DNA from: Methanobrevibacter millerae
Lineage (GTDB): Archaea; Methanobacteriota; Methanobacteria; Methanobacteriales; Methanobacteriaceae
Assembly (NCBI RefSeq): GCF_900103415.1
Contig: NZ_FMXB01000019.1
Span: forward strand, 1 to 59,951
Length of the DNA: 59,951 nt
Direction: 5' to 3'
The position numbers and the translations under genes are program-made. The notes under the pieces were generated by a model that saw only the letters and a program-made list of their open reading frames with translations, was not told where the DNA came from and did not search any database. Positions 8,725 to 18,495 of the stretch are shown piece after piece. Positions within the stretch are counted from its first letter, which is position 1. Each line of letters starts with the position of its first letter.

Positions 8725-9549
8725 ATGGAGATAGAATTAAAAAGTCAAAGCGATGATGAAATTGTTTTCATTGTTCGTGATGCAGAAGTGCCTTTTGTAA
8801 ACGCTATCAGAAGGGCGGCTATGGTTAACGTTCCAAAAATAGCTATTGAAGACGTGAACATTATCAGAAATGATTCCGCAATGTTTAATGAGGTGCTCGC
8901 ACATAGGCTTGGTTTAACTCCTTTGGTTTCTGATTTGGATGCAATTGAAGGTTTGCCTGTTCCTGAAGATGAAGGATGGTTTGAACACAACGGAGTTGCA
9001 TTCAGCTTAAATGAAGTGGGACCTAAAGTAGTTTATTCTAAGGATTTAATATCTTCAGACTCAAAAATTAAACCAGTATACGATACAATTCCTATTGTTA
9101 AACTCAAAGATGATGAAGAACTCAACGTTGAAGCTTACGCAAAAGTCGGATACGGCAAGAACCATGTGAAATGGATGCCTACCACAGTATGCGCATATAA
9201 GCAGTATCCTGAAATCACCTTCAATGATGACATGGACATTGACTACGAATGTGCTGACGCATGTCCTCGTGGTGTCTTAAAATCAGACAAAAGGTCTAAA
9301 AAGATTAAAATTTTGGATATTGAAAACTGTACTATGTGTAAAAGCTGTGAAAGAGCTTCAATCAACAGGGCAGCTGCAAACGGAGCTCCTGACAAAAGTT
9401 ACATTAACATAGGGTATCGTGAAAATGATTTCATATTTAGAATTGAAACTGATGGATCAATGCCTCCTAAAGAAGTGTTGTTAACTGCTTGTGATAAGTT
9501 AAGTGAAAAAGCAGATAAATTTATCAGTTTTAGTGAGAAGGAGGAGTAA
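8725..9549 (+). CDS. rpoD: DNA-directed RNA polymerase subunit D (Rpo3), Fe-S type
   Basis: This is the archaeal counterpart of bacterial alpha and eukaryotic Rpb3, and forms the assembly platform with subunits L, N and P. The N-terminal dimerisation domain has VPFVNAIRRAAMVNVPKIAIEDV. A ferredoxin-like insert holds five cysteines: ECADACPRG (about 176-181) and CTMCKSC (about 210-216). That fits a single [4Fe-4S] cluster bound by CxxCxxC plus the CP cysteine. The 274-residue length matches Fe-S-containing archaeal D subunits. The gene sits in its conserved position between rps11 and rpl18e. Confidence 0.97.
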   Translation: MEIELKSQSDDEIVFIVRDAEVPFVNAIRRAAMVNVPKIAIEDVNIIRNDSAMFNEVLAHRLGLTPLVSDLDAIEGLPVPEDEGWFEHNGVAFSLNEVGPKVVYSKDLISSDSKIKPVYDTIPIVKLKDDEELNVEAYAKVGYGKNHVKWMPTTVCAYKQYPEITFNDDMDIDYECADACPRGVLKSDKRSKKIKILDIENCTMCKSCERASINRAAANGAPDKSYINIGYRENDFIFRIETDGSMPPKEVLLTACDKLSEKADKFISFSEKEE

Positions 9550-9552
9550 ATA

Positions 9553-9918
9553 ATGGTTAAGAAAATTATCAAGACTAATCCTAACCTTATTGAACTTATT
9601 AATAAACTTAATAAACAATCAAAAAGTGAAGATGCAGCTATTTGGAAAGACGTTGCTGGCAGACTTAGCAGGTCAAACAGGAGAACTGCAGAAGTAAACC
9701 TCTCAGACATTAACAGGCATGCTGTTGCAGACGAAACCATCTTAGTACCGGGCAAAGTCTTATCTAACGGCGAATTAGACAAGAAAGTAAATGTTGTAGC
9801 ATTAAAATTCTCAGCTAAGGCACAGGAAAAAATCGAAAGTGCCGGTGGAGAATGCATCTCAATTGATGAGATAATCGAAACTAATCCTAAAGGATCAAAC
9901 ATTAGGATCATTGAATAA
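9553..9918 (+). CDS. rpl18e: 50S ribosomal protein L18e (eL18)
   Basis: This 121-residue archaeal/eukaryotic-specific large-subunit protein has the family pattern NLIELINKLNKQS ... IWKDVAGRLSRSNRR at the N-terminus and VPGKVLSNGELDKKVNVVALKFSAKA in the middle. The ribosome binding site AAGGAGGAG overlaps the end of rpoD, and only three bases separate the two genes. Confidence 0.97.
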   Translation: MVKKIIKTNPNLIELINKLNKQSKSEDAAIWKDVAGRLSRSNRRTAEVNLSDINRHAVADETILVPGKVLSNGELDKKVNVVALKFSAKAQEKIESAGGECISIDEIIETNPKGSNIRIIE

Positions 9919-9931
9919 GTAGGGTGTTAAA

Positions 9932-10357
9932 ATGATGATTATTGACGGAGAAGGATGCGTTTTAGGAAGATTAGCTAGTATTACTAGTAAAAATCTTTTA
10001 GAAGGCGAAGAAGTAGTAATTCTTAATGCTGAAAAAATTATGTTAACTGGAAACAAGGATTGGGCTTACGCTAAATACAAACAAAGAGTGGACAGAGCAA
10101 GTATCTCAAACCCTCGTGATTTAGGTCCTAAATATCCTAGAAGACCAGATGATATATTTAGAAGAACTGTAAGGGGAATGTTGCCTTTCAAAAAATCAAA
10201 AGGCAAAACCGCATACAAAGGCTTAAAAGCATTTGTCGGCGTACCTGCTGAATATGCAGATGCAGAACTCCAGTCAGTTCCGGAAGCAGAATACAAAGAT
10301 CTCAAAAAAGGTATCGAATTAGGAGAAATCTCCAAACTTTTAGGAGCTACCTTTTAG
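9932..10357 (+). CDS. rpl13: 50S ribosomal protein L13 (uL13)
   Basis: This 141-residue early-assembly 23S rRNA-binding protein of the large subunit has the typical start [14 protein letters not shown] and the central [30 protein letters not shown] segment. GGGTG is spaced for ATG 9932; the adjacent ATG at 9935 is also possible. It lies between rpl18e and rps9, the conserved archaeal order. Confidence 0.97.
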   Translation: MMIIDGEGCVLGRLASITSKNLLEGEEVVILNAEKIMLTGNKDWAYAKYKQRVDRASISNPRDLGPKYPRRPDDIFRRTVRGMLPFKKSKGKTAYKGLKAFVGVPAEYADAELQSVPEAEYKDLKKGIELGEISKLLGATF

Positions 10358-10375
10358 ATAAATGGATGTGTGATT

Positions 10376-10777
10376 ATGGTAAGAGTTATTCATACAAGTG
10401 GAAAACGTAAAACAGCTATTGCTCGCGGTACCGTTCAGGAAGGAACCGGTAAAGTCAGAATCAACAAAGTTCCTTTAGAACTTTACTCACCTGAACTCGC
10501 TAACTTAAAATTACAGGAACCTTTAATTTTAGCAGGCGAATTAGCTAATGACGTTGACATCAACATCAATGTTGTCGGCGGAGGAGTAATGGGTCAGGCA
10601 GAAGCTGCACGTATGGTTATTGCAAAAGGACTTGTCCAATGGTCACAGGATATGGATTTGAAAGAAAAATTCATCCAATACGACAGAACCATGTTAGTAG
10701 GTGACCCAAGACGTTCAGAACCTAAAAAATACGGTGGTCCTGGAGCAAGAGCACGTAAACAAAAAAGTTACAGATAA
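10376..10777 (+). CDS. rps9: 30S ribosomal protein S9 (uS9)
   Basis: This is a 133-residue protein of the 30S head whose C-terminal tail reaches the P site. The N-terminus [19 protein letters not shown] and the tail [25 protein letters not shown] are diagnostic. The frame extends upstream to a GTG at 10370, but ATG 10376 gives the family start. After it comes a small AT-rich gap with an inverted repeat (CTTTTATAT/ATATAAAAG, 10790-10818), then rpoN. Confidence 0.97.
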   Translation: MVRVIHTSGKRKTAIARGTVQEGTGKVRINKVPLELYSPELANLKLQEPLILAGELANDVDININVVGGGVMGQAEAARMVIAKGLVQWSQDMDLKEKFIQYDRTMLVGDPRRSEPKKYGGPGARARKQKSYR

Positions 10778-10827
10778 TTCAATTCTGTACTTTTATATTT
10801 TATTAAAACATATAAAAGATGATATAA

Positions 10828-10998
10828 ATGATTCCTATAAGATGTTTAAGTTGCGGAAAACCTGTATCAGCTTACTTTGACGAGTACAATCGCAGATTGG
10901 CTGATGGCGAAAAGTCTAAAGACATTTTAGATGATTTAGGTTTAACAAGATACTGTTGTAGAAGAATGTTGATTTCCCACGTGGAAACCTGGGAATGA
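10828..10998 (+). CDS. rpoN: DNA-directed RNA polymerase subunit N (Rpo10)
   Basis: This 56-residue protein forms the small zinc-bundle subunit of archaeal RNA polymerase, matching eukaryotic Rpb10. The N-terminus MIPIRCLSCGKPV supplies CxxCG and the C-terminal half supplies the adjacent pair in TRYCCRRMLISHVE, making the expected four-Cys zinc site. The gene was found by direct translation of the interval. It lies between rps9 and rpoK, exactly where archaea keep it. A GATGAT-like ribosome binding site precedes the ATG. Confidence 0.96.
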   Translation: MIPIRCLSCGKPVSAYFDEYNRRLADGEKSKDILDDLGLTRYCCRRMLISHVETWE

Positions 10999-11052
10999 TT
11001 TAACTGTTGTAGGAAGATAAAAGCTTTAAAAAATTTAATGGGAAGAATATTC

Positions 11053-11247
11053 ATGGTTTCAGAAGAAGAGTTAACAAGATTTGAAAGAGCTAGACTTCTT
11101 GGAGCAAGAGCAATTCAAATTTCCATGGGTGCCAAACCTAAAGTGGAGCTTGGCGATTCCCTGGATCCTATTGACATTGCTTATAAGGAACTTAAAGAAG
11201 GAGTTTTACCATTAGATATTATAAAAAATGAAGATTTGAATAAATAG
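11053..11247 (+). CDS. rpoK: DNA-directed RNA polymerase subunit K (Rpo6)
   Basis: This is the archaeal omega/Rpb6 equivalent, which helps fold and clamp the largest polymerase subunits. The core motif [23 protein letters not shown] and the tail [19 protein letters not shown] are classic. The frame also allows ATG 11038, but ATG 11053 begins where the family normally begins. A TTTAAAAAATTT element about 25 bases upstream could give a nearly leaderless transcript from there. This start choice is moderate; the identity is firm. Confidence 0.93.
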   Translation: MVSEEELTRFERARLLGARAIQISMGAKPKVELGDSLDPIDIAYKELKEGVLPLDIIKNEDLNK

Positions 11248-11377
11248 TTAATCTATTTATTCTTATAAATTATTAAAAAAAATAAAAAATACCATAAAAA
11301 CTCTATAAAGAAACTTACTGATTTTTAAGGCCTATAGGTTTTGTGGTAATAAATCAACTGACACTGAGGTGTTTTTT

Positions 11378-12622
11378 TTGGATAGTATAATAGAGGATGT
11401 CCAAGTTCGAAAAATCCTGGACAGCAGAGGAAACCCTACCGTCGAAGTGGACGTAACCACTTGGAACGGTTTCGGTAGAGCTGCAGCGCCGAGCGGGGCA
11501 AGTACTGGTTCACGTGAAGTGGTATCATTCCCGGAAGGCGGTGTGGATGTTATCGTAAGCGAAGTTGAAGACGTTATCGCTTCAGAGCTTATCGGTATGG
11601 ATGCTCGTGACATTAATACTATCGACGAAGTATTAAGAGAAGTGGATGGAACAGATAACCTATCAGCAATCGGCGGAAATACGACCGTTGCAGTCTCCCT
11701 AGCTGTAATGAAAGCTGCCGCTGCTTCATATAACATGCCGCTTTACAAGTATCTGGGAGGAAACCTGGTAAATGAACTGCCTTACCCTCTTGGAAACATG
11801 ATGAACGGAGGAGCTCATGCAGGCATCAACGCACCTGACATTCAGGAATTTTTGGTTGTTCCTGTAGGGGCCAGAAACGTTGTTGAAGCAATATTTGCCA
11901 ATGCATCTGTCCACAAAAAATTAAAGGAACTTATCCAATCAAGAGACTCCAATTTCACTGGTGGAAAAGGAGATGAAGGCGGTTGGGTACCTAACATTTC
12001 AAATGACGCTGCTTTGGAAATCCAGGCTCAGGCCTGCGAAGAGGTAGGGGATGAATTGGGTATTGAAATAAGGCCTTCCCTAGACATGGCTGCTTCTGAA
12101 TTGTGGGATTCAGAAAAGCAGAAATACGTTTATGCTCAGGATGGAGTTCAAAAAGATACTGGGGAGCAAATAGAATTTGTTAAAGACATTATTGAAACTT
12201 ACAATATGTTTTATGTCGAAGATCCATTTGACGAATCAGATTTCGAAGGATTTTCCCAATTGACTTCAAAAGTCTCAGACAAGTGCCTTGTATGCGGTGA
12301 TGATTTGTTCGTTACGAATAAAGAATTATTGGCAAAGGGAATTGAAATGAATGCTGCAAACGCAATCATAATCAAGCCAAACCAGATTGGTTCACTTTCA
12401 GAGACTTACGCAACCGTAAAGCTTGCTAAGGAAAACAACATCGTGCCTGTAGTGTCCCACAGGTCAGGTGAAACGACAGACGAAACTATTGCCCATCTGG
12501 CTGTAGGATTCGCTTCACCGTTAATAAAGACCGGTGCTATCGGCGGTGAAAGAATAGCCAAGCTTAATGAACTTGTTCGCATTGAAGAAGAACTTTTAAA
12601 TCCGAAAATGGGTCACTTTTAA
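11378..12622 (+). CDS. eno: enolase (phosphopyruvate hydratase), TTG start
   Basis: This enzyme interconverts 2-phosphoglycerate and phosphoenolpyruvate in glycolysis/gluconeogenesis. At 414 residues it has the archaeal enolase length. Motifs seen are [25 protein letters not shown], the [11 protein letters not shown] segment, the metal-binding EDPFDESDF and [16 protein letters not shown] with the catalytic Lys, and the [11 protein letters not shown] signature. The frame opens with GTG 11369, but TGAGGTG at 11365-11371 is placed to serve TTG 11378. That gives the normal N-terminus [14 protein letters not shown]. It follows rpoK and precedes a ferredoxin and rps2. Confidence 0.97.
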   Translation: MDSIIEDVQVRKILDSRGNPTVEVDVTTWNGFGRAAAPSGASTGSREVVSFPEGGVDVIVSEVEDVIASELIGMDARDINTIDEVLREVDGTDNLSAIGGNTTVAVSLAVMKAAAASYNMPLYKYLGGNLVNELPYPLGNMMNGGAHAGINAPDIQEFLVVPVGARNVVEAIFANASVHKKLKELIQSRDSNFTGGKGDEGGWVPNISNDAALEIQAQACEEVGDELGIEIRPSLDMAASELWDSEKQKYVYAQDGVQKDTGEQIEFVKDIIETYNMFYVEDPFDESDFEGFSQLTSKVSDKCLVCGDDLFVTNKELLAKGIEMNAANAIIIKPNQIGSLSETYATVKLAKENNIVPVVSHRSGETTDETIAHLAVGFASPLIKTGAIGGERIAKLNELVRIEEELLNPKMGHF

Positions 12623-12636
12623 AGGGGAATAAAATC

Positions 12637-12831
12637 ATGTCAAAGATAACTATTGATTATTCAAAATGCAGAGGAGACGACTGCGCTGAATGTGCAGATG
12701 TTTGCCCTATGGAAGTTTTAGTCCTTGAAGGCGATAAAATATCCATCGTCGACCCTGATGAATGCAGTTATTGCGAAGTATGTATGGACGTATGTCCTGA
12801 AGAATGTATAAAAATTGAAGATGACTTTTAA
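12637..12831 (+). CDS. 2[4Fe-4S] ferredoxin
   Basis: This 64-residue electron carrier has two cluster motifs: [14 protein letters not shown] (first, with one enlarged spacing, C-x4-C-x2-C-x3-CP) and [12 protein letters not shown] (second, canonical C-x2-C-x2-C-x3-CP). It is an acidic cytosolic protein and probably serves methanogen redox enzymes. GGGG-rich sequence right after the eno stop provides the ribosome binding site. It is placed between eno and rps2 on the same strand with gaps of 14 and 23 bases, so it is part of the operon. The partner enzyme cannot be read from context. Confidence 0.92.
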   Translation: MSKITIDYSKCRGDDCAECADVCPMEVLVLEGDKISIVDPDECSYCEVCMDVCPEECIKIEDDF

Positions 12832-12854
12832 ATAAATTAAACGGAGACATTATT

Positions 12855-13454
12855 ATGACAAACGAATTATTAATTGAATTGGACAGCTATTTAGCAGCTG
12901 GTTTACACATTGGAACCCAACAGAAAACTAGTGATATGGAAAAATATATATTCAGAGTAAGATCTGACGGTTTATACGTATTGGATATCCAAAAGACTGA
13001 TGAAAGAATTAGGCAAATCGCAAAATTATTGGCAAAATACGACCCTGATGACATTTTAGTTGTAGCAACCAGACAATACGGTCAGGCTCCTGTCAAAAAA
13101 TTCGGTGAAATCACCGGCGCAACCACCATTCCTGGAAGATTCATTCCTGGAACCTTAACAAACCCAAATTACGCCAAATTCATCGAACCTAAAATCATTG
13201 TCGTAACTGACCCAAGATCAGACGCACAAGCAGTTCTCGAATCAAAACAGAACGGTATTCCTGTAGTCGCATTATGTGATACTGAAAACTTACTCAGTTT
13301 TGTTGATATTGCATTGCCTGTAAACAACAAAGGTAGAAAAGCTATCGCATTAGTTTACTGGTTACTTGCAAGACAAATCTTAAGGGAAAGAGGCGAAATT
13401 CCAGAAGATGGAGACTTAGATATCGAAGCAACCGATTTCGAACTTAAATTTTAA
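12855..13454 (+). CDS. rps2: 30S ribosomal protein S2 (uS2)
   Basis: This 199-residue protein of the 30S subunit has the archaeal SA-type N-terminus [22 protein letters not shown]. The core includes [29 protein letters not shown] and [11 protein letters not shown], the C-terminal signature of S2 proteins. An ACGGAGA ribosome binding site precedes it. The eno-ferredoxin-rps2-MEMO1 order matches the Methanobacteriales arrangement I recall. Confidence 0.97.
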   Translation: MTNELLIELDSYLAAGLHIGTQQKTSDMEKYIFRVRSDGLYVLDIQKTDERIRQIAKLLAKYDPDDILVVATRQYGQAPVKKFGEITGATTIPGRFIPGTLTNPNYAKFIEPKIIVVTDPRSDAQAVLESKQNGIPVVALCDTENLLSFVDIALPVNNKGRKAIALVYWLLARQILRERGEIPEDGDLDIEATDFELKF

Positions 13455-13463
13455 GTGAACTAA

Positions 13464-14312
13464 ATGATAAGAAAACCTGCTGTAGCCGGATCTTTTTATC
13501 CGCAGAACCCTGAAACTCTAATGAAAATGATTGAAAGTTGCTTTTTAAGCGATTTCGGGGTAGGATATGTTCCGGAGATGAAAGAATTTGACGGTGATGA
13601 ATATCCAGTCAACGTTATGTCTCCGCATGCGGGTTTTCAATATTCAGGTCCAATAGCTTCTCACAGCTATTGTGCCATCGTTGAAAACGGTTTTCCTGAA
13701 GTTTTCATTATAATAAGTCCCAACCACACAGGTTACGGTAGTGAAGTTTCCGTTTATAACGAAGGGGAATGGATGACTCCTTTAGGCAATGTCGAAATCG
13801 ACGGAGAATTTGCAGATTCCATTATTTCTTTTTCGGATGTGGCAAGCGCTGATTTTCAGGCTCATCTTTTTGAACACAGCATTGAAGTTCAGCTGCCGTT
13901 TCTGCAGTATTTCTCGAACGATTTCAAAATCGTGCCTATTGTCATGGGCTCACAGTCATTTTCCGCTTCAAGCGATCTTGCAAAGGCAATATATGATGCA
14001 GGAAATGAGCTTAAGAGGTCATACTGTGTCATTGCAAGTACGGATTTGTCCCATTTCAACAATCAGGAAAAGGCAAATACCGTTGACGGATACGTCCTTG
14101 AAGATATTGAGAACATGAATGAATTCAAGCTTTATGAAGAGGTTATTCAATATAACATTACCATGTGCGGTTACGGTCCTGTCATGACTACAATTGCTCT
14201 TTCAAAGATGTGCGGCAAGCACACCTCAGAGATTTTAAAGTACGGGACTAGCGGGGACGTTACAGGTGATTTGACTTCAGTCGTAGGTTACGCTTCAGGT
14301 ATTTTTAGATAG
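13464..14312 (+). CDS. MEMO1 family protein (AmmeMemoRadiSam system protein B)
   Basis: This 282-residue protein of the MEMO1/AmmeMemoRadiSam-B family is related to class III extradiol dioxygenases. Hallmarks are the start MIRKPAVAGSFYP, PHAGFQYSGPIASHSY with a metal-site His, IISPNHTGYG, EHSIEVQLPFLQYF, and STDLSHF near residue 195. Copper or iron binding is known for the family, but the archaeal reaction is not established; a link to radical-SAM chemistry is inferred from the family name. It lies nine bases after rps2 and eight before mevalonate kinase. Confidence 0.93.
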   Translation: MIRKPAVAGSFYPQNPETLMKMIESCFLSDFGVGYVPEMKEFDGDEYPVNVMSPHAGFQYSGPIASHSYCAIVENGFPEVFIIISPNHTGYGSEVSVYNEGEWMTPLGNVEIDGEFADSIISFSDVASADFQAHLFEHSIEVQLPFLQYFSNDFKIVPIVMGSQSFSASSDLAKAIYDAGNELKRSYCVIASTDLSHFNNQEKANTVDGYVLEDIENMNEFKLYEEVIQYNITMCGYGPVMTTIALSKMCGKHTSEILKYGTSGDVTGDLTSVVGYASGIFR

Positions 14313-14320
14313 GTGTCATT

Positions 14321-15283
14321 ATGAAGGCTATGGCTTCCGCTCCAGCAAAAATGATTCTTTTCGGGGAACATTCCGTAGTTTACGGTGAACCCGCCATTGC
14401 AGGTGCGGTCAATAAAAGGGCATATGTAGAAATCAAAAAATCATATACCGGCAAATCTACTCTAAAATCCTACGATTTGAACTTTGAAGTTGAACTTAAC
14501 ACCAAAAACAAGACTTATAATCTGATTAAGGGAAAGCCAGGTATCATCAGATATATTTTAGAAGCTTTTCATAGAGTTCATGACCATACTCCAATAACAA
14601 TGACATTGTCTTCCGAAATCCCTATCGGTTCCGGATTAGGCTCATCTGCCGCAGTTACTGTTGCAACGCTTGCAGCATTATACAGATATCATAACATTCG
14701 TTTTAACAAGAAATCCTTAGCCCACGACGCACATATGGTCGAACAGGCAGTTCAGGGAGTTGCTTCTCCACTGGACACGCTGGTTTCCACCTACGGAGGG
14801 CTCGTTTACCTCTCAAGAAGCAAGACCTTCGAACCGTTCAAGATTAATTTCAATGCTCCTTTTGTTGTCGGATACACGACCAAGCATGGAAATACTGGAA
14901 AGATGGTTAAGGATGTAAGGTCTCTTAAAAACAGGAATTCCAAGGTCATTAACCCTGTAATCACGTCTATGGGTCATTTGACGAATTATGGCAAACAGGC
15001 CATTTTAAAGCAGGATTACAAAAAGATTGGTGAACTGATGAACATCAATCATGGATTTTTGGATGTTTTGGGCGTTAATACCGTTGAACTGTCACGAATG
15101 GTATATACTGCAAGGGAATGCGGAGCGATAGGCTCCAAAATCACCGGTGCCGGCGGAGGAGGAAGCATAATTGCGCTCTGTCCGGGCAAGGTTAAGGAAG
15201 TTGCCGAAGGCATTGCAAAAGAGGATAATGTATTGAAGGTCAATTTTACTAAACGCGGAGTTTCTTCTAAGGTCAGAATGTGA
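14321..15283 (+). CDS. mvk: mevalonate kinase
   Basis: This kinase phosphorylates mevalonate at the 5 position, committing it to isoprenoid (archaeal membrane lipid) synthesis. The 320-residue GHMP kinase has SAPAKMILFGEHSVVYGEPA at the start, the ATP-binding loop PIGSGLGSSAAVTVATLAAL (about 105-124), and GAGGGGSIIALC near the C-terminus. The ribosome binding site AGGTG overlaps the MEMO1 stop codon. It heads a run of isoprenoid genes, followed five bases later by isopentenyl phosphate kinase. Confidence 0.96.
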   Translation: MKAMASAPAKMILFGEHSVVYGEPAIAGAVNKRAYVEIKKSYTGKSTLKSYDLNFEVELNTKNKTYNLIKGKPGIIRYILEAFHRVHDHTPITMTLSSEIPIGSGLGSSAAVTVATLAALYRYHNIRFNKKSLAHDAHMVEQAVQGVASPLDTLVSTYGGLVYLSRSKTFEPFKINFNAPFVVGYTTKHGNTGKMVKDVRSLKNRNSKVINPVITSMGHLTNYGKQAILKQDYKKIGELMNINHGFLDVLGVNTVELSRMVYTARECGAIGSKITGAGGGGSIIALCPGKVKEVAEGIAKEDNVLKVNFTKRGVSSKVRM

Positions 15284-15288
15284 TTTTC

Positions 15289-16086
15289 ATGATTATTTTA
15301 AAAATCGGGGGAAGCATCCTAACGAACAAGGATGCAGGTGAAAGCGAAATCGATTCAGCCAGTCTGAAAAGGATTGCAGGTGAAATCAAAAGGTCACTTG
15401 ACAATTCCGAAAAGGATTTGATTATAGTCCACGGCGCAGGATCATTCGGTCATCCTCCAGCTAAAAAATACAGGATAGGAGAGTCTTTCGCTGATAGCGA
15501 ATACGGCGAAAAGAGACTGGGCTTTTGCGAGATTCAAAATGCGGTAAAGAAACTGAACATGTTAATTTCTGAAAAATTCATAGAGGAAGGACTGCCAGTA
15601 ATTGCAATTCCTGCATCCTCATTCATTACTGCAAGCTCCAAAAGAATCACTCACGGTAACCTGGACATTTTTAAAGGTTATCTCAAGAAAGGATTCATTC
15701 CTGTCATTTACGGCGACGTTGTACTGGACAGTGACCTGGAATTCTGTGTAATTTCAGGAGACCAACTCATCCAGTATCTTGCAAGGAACCTGAATCCCGA
15801 TAAGGTAATTCTGGGAACCGACGTGGATGGGGTCTACAGCAAAAACCCTAAAACACATGACGATGCGGTCTTTTATGAGAAATTCTCATCAATCGAGGAT
15901 CTGGAAACTTTGGAGGGAACCACAAACGTTGACGTTACCGGAGGAATGGTCGGTAAAATCAAGGAACTTTTATATTTAGCTGATTTGGGAATCGAATCTA
16001 AAATAATAAATGCTGAAATCGAAAACAATATTTATAAGGTTTTAGAAGATGAAGAGGTTAAAGGAACTGTTATTTCAAGGAGTTAA
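15289..16086 (+). CDS. isopentenyl phosphate kinase
   Basis: This enzyme converts isopentenyl phosphate to isopentenyl diphosphate, the last step of the archaeal mevalonate variant. It is a 265-residue amino-acid-kinase fold protein with [13 protein letters not shown] at the N-terminus, [16 protein letters not shown], the substrate-binding [19 protein letters not shown] with the functionally important His, and a [27 protein letters not shown]-binding region. The frame can be opened by a GTG at 15280 overlapping mvk, but ATG 15289 gives the expected MIILKIGGS start. The tight coupling with mvk and fni supports the pathway assignment. Confidence 0.95.
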   Translation: MIILKIGGSILTNKDAGESEIDSASLKRIAGEIKRSLDNSEKDLIIVHGAGSFGHPPAKKYRIGESFADSEYGEKRLGFCEIQNAVKKLNMLISEKFIEEGLPVIAIPASSFITASSKRITHGNLDIFKGYLKKGFIPVIYGDVVLDSDLEFCVISGDQLIQYLARNLNPDKVILGTDVDGVYSKNPKTHDDAVFYEKFSSIEDLETLEGTTNVDVTGGMVGKIKELLYLADLGIESKIINAEIENNIYKVLEDEEVKGTVISRS

Positions 16087-16088
16087 AC

Positions 16089-17135
16089 ATGATTTCAGAT
16101 AGAAAATTAGAGCATTTATTAATTTGTAAAAATTATGATGTTGAGTTTAAGGACAAGACTACCGGTTTTGAGGATATAGAGCTGATCCACAACGCACTTC
16201 CGGAAGTCGACAAGAATGAAATTGATTTATCTACATCAGTTTTTGGTAAAAAATTAGATTCTCCTTTATTTATTACGGCAATAACCGGTGGCCATCCTGC
16301 AGCAAAAGAGATTAATGAGCAGTTGGCCATAGTCTCTGAAGAAAATAACATAGCTTTGGGCGTCGGCTCTCAAAGGGCTGCATGCGAACACCCTGAACTG
16401 GAAGACACTTATTCTGTTGTACGTGAAAACGCTCCTGACTGTTTGCTTATAGGAAATATCGGAGCTCCACAGTTGCATCTGGCCAATAAGGCTGTTGAGA
16501 TTTTGGATGCGGATATTTTGGCAATCCATCTCAATCCTCTCCAGGAATCAATCCAGCCGGAAGGCGATCTGGATGCAAGAGGATATCTTGAGTCAATTTC
16601 AGAGATAACGGACATTGTTGACATTCCGGTGATGGCAAAAGAGACAGGCTGCGGAATATCTGCTGAAACCGCAAAACAGCTGGTTGATGCGGGAGTCAGT
16701 TTCATAGACATTGAAGGCGCAGGCGGAACAAGCTGGGCCGCTGTTGAAACCTACCGCTCAGAAGACAGGTATCTGGGAGAGCTCTTCTGGGACTGGGGAA
16801 TTCCTACAGCAGTTTCAACCGCAGAAGTTGCAAGCGCAGTTGAGGTACCGATTATCTCATCAGGGGGCATAAGGAATGGCCTTGAAGCCGCAAAAGCAAT
16901 AGCTCTTGGAGCGGACAGCGTAGGTATGGCATTGCCGTTTTTGAAAAAATCAGTTTCACAGGATGAATTGAATCAGTTCATTCATTATTTCAACGACTCT
17001 TTAAGAATAGCCATGTTTTTAGTTGGAGCAAACACTATTGAAGAATTAAAGCAATCCAGATTGGTCATAAGCGGAAAAACTAAACAATGGCTTGATGAAA
17101 GAGGAATTAACACAAAGAATTATTCAAGGAGATAG
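16089..17135 (+). CDS. fni: type 2 isopentenyl-diphosphate delta-isomerase
   Basis: This FMN- and NADPH-dependent enzyme equilibrates IPP and DMAPP. The 348-residue TIM-barrel protein shows [11 protein letters not shown] at the start, [28 protein letters not shown], the metal-binding [34 protein letters not shown], and the phosphate-binding [30 protein letters not shown]. It starts two bases after the isopentenyl phosphate kinase stop and is followed closely by RNase J. Confidence 0.96.
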   Translation: MISDRKLEHLLICKNYDVEFKDKTTGFEDIELIHNALPEVDKNEIDLSTSVFGKKLDSPLFITAITGGHPAAKEINEQLAIVSEENNIALGVGSQRAACEHPELEDTYSVVRENAPDCLLIGNIGAPQLHLANKAVEILDADILAIHLNPLQESIQPEGDLDARGYLESISEITDIVDIPVMAKETGCGISAETAKQLVDAGVSFIDIEGAGGTSWAAVETYRSEDRYLGELFWDWGIPTAVSTAEVASAVEVPIISSGGIRNGLEAAKAIALGADSVGMALPFLKKSVSQDELNQFIHYFNDSLRIAMFLVGANTIEELKQSRLVISGKTKQWLDERGINTKNYSRR

Positions 17136-17141
17136 AAACAT

Positions 17142-18485
17142 ATGAGCGTGGAAGTAATCGCAATAGGAGGTTATCAGGAAGTCGGTAAGAACATGACGGC
17201 TGTCAAGATAGGTGAAGACGTTATTATTTTTGATATGGGCATTCATCTTGACAGAATAAGCATGCACGAAGATACTGACATCGACAGAATGCATAGCTTG
17301 GATTTGATTGAAAGAGGAGTTATTCCTGATGACACTCTGATGAAGGATGTGGACGGTAAGGTGAAAGGAATTGTCTTTTCACACGGTCACTTGGACCATA
17401 TTGGAGCTGTAGCCAAATTGGCGCACAGATATGACGCTCCATTAATCGGAACTCCCTATACCGCCGCATTGATTGAAAAACAAATTAAGGGAGAACGCAA
17501 ATTTAAAGTTAACAATCCAATCAAGGTTTTAAATCCCGGAGGAAAGATTAAGCTTTCAAAAGACATTACACTGGAATTCGTTCAGTCCACTCACAGTATA
17601 CCTCAGGCTGTATTTCCGATATTGCACACTCCGGAAGGCATAATCGTTTATGCATTGGATTTCAAGTTTGATAATCATCAAAAGGTATCTCCACCGCCTG
17701 ATTACAGAAGATTAAAGGAATTGGGAAGAAAAGGAGTGCTTGTTTTAATTGTTGAAACCACAAACGCCAAAAACTATAATGAAGTAAAAACCCATTCCGA
17801 GCGCATTGCCAGAAACATTCTGGAAGATGTTATGCGAGGCCCGCTTCATGAAAAGACTGGAATGATTGTCACAACGTTTTCTTCACACGTCGAAAGGGTT
17901 CAGGCAATTGCAGACATTGCCAAAAAGTCCCACAGGGAAATATTCTTTTTGGGAAGGTCAATGGAGCGTTTCTGTGGAATCGCACAAAAGCAGGGCATTT
18001 TAAAGCTGCCTAAAAACGCAAGCATTTACGGAAGCCCTAAGGCAGTAAACAGGGCATTGATGGAAGCCGATGAGGCTCGTGACAAGTACCTGCTTGTAAC
18101 AACAGGTCATCAGGGTGAGCCTGATGCACTTCTTCCAAGAATAGCAAGCGGAAGAACTCCGTTCACTATCAGGCCAGGAGACAATGTCATTATTTCACCA
18201 CCTATCATTCCGAATCCTACAAATGCCGCAAACAGGCACATTATGGAAAGGAGACTGCAGTCAAACGGCGCAAGAATCTATCCTAATGCTCACGTATCCG
18301 GACACGCCGGGAGGGAAGACCACAGGGAATTTTTACGTATGCTGAAACCACAGCACATCATTCCTGCACACGGAGACTTGTCAATGCTTTCCGCCTACGG
18401 CGAATTGGCTGAAGAGGAAGGATATAGAATAGGTTATGACGTTCACATTTTAAGAAATTCACAAGCACAAGTTTTTAGAAGTTAG
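17142..18485 (+). CDS. rnj: ribonuclease J (archaeal beta-CASP exonuclease)
   Basis: This is a 447-residue metallo-beta-lactamase/beta-CASP RNase J. It has the zinc motif [11 protein letters not shown] (about residues 81-91), a beta-CASP insert ([21 protein letters not shown] and [10 protein letters not shown]), the late motif [19 protein letters not shown], and [10 protein letters not shown] with the C-terminal zinc His. Euryarchaeal RNase J enzymes degrade RNA 5'-to-3' processively. Its position between isoprenoid genes follows the conserved order I recall from Methanothermobacter rather than a pathway link. Confidence 0.94.
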   Translation: MSVEVIAIGGYQEVGKNMTAVKIGEDVIIFDMGIHLDRISMHEDTDIDRMHSLDLIERGVIPDDTLMKDVDGKVKGIVFSHGHLDHIGAVAKLAHRYDAPLIGTPYTAALIEKQIKGERKFKVNNPIKVLNPGGKIKLSKDITLEFVQSTHSIPQAVFPILHTPEGIIVYALDFKFDNHQKVSPPPDYRRLKELGRKGVLVLIVETTNAKNYNEVKTHSERIARNILEDVMRGPLHEKTGMIVTTFSSHVERVQAIADIAKKSHREIFFLGRSMERFCGIAQKQGILKLPKNASIYGSPKAVNRALMEADEARDKYLLVTTGHQGEPDALLPRIASGRTPFTIRPGDNVIISPPIIPNPTNAANRHIMERRLQSNGARIYPNAHVSGHAGREDHREFLRMLKPQHIIPAHGDLSMLSAYGELAEEEGYRIGYDVHILRNSQAQVFRS

Positions 18486-18495
18486 GAGGATTAAA

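Noticed and set aside
8745-10335. Minus-strand ORFs across rps11, rpoD, rpl18e and rpl13
   Set aside because: They are antisense shadows of conserved ribosomal and polymerase genes.
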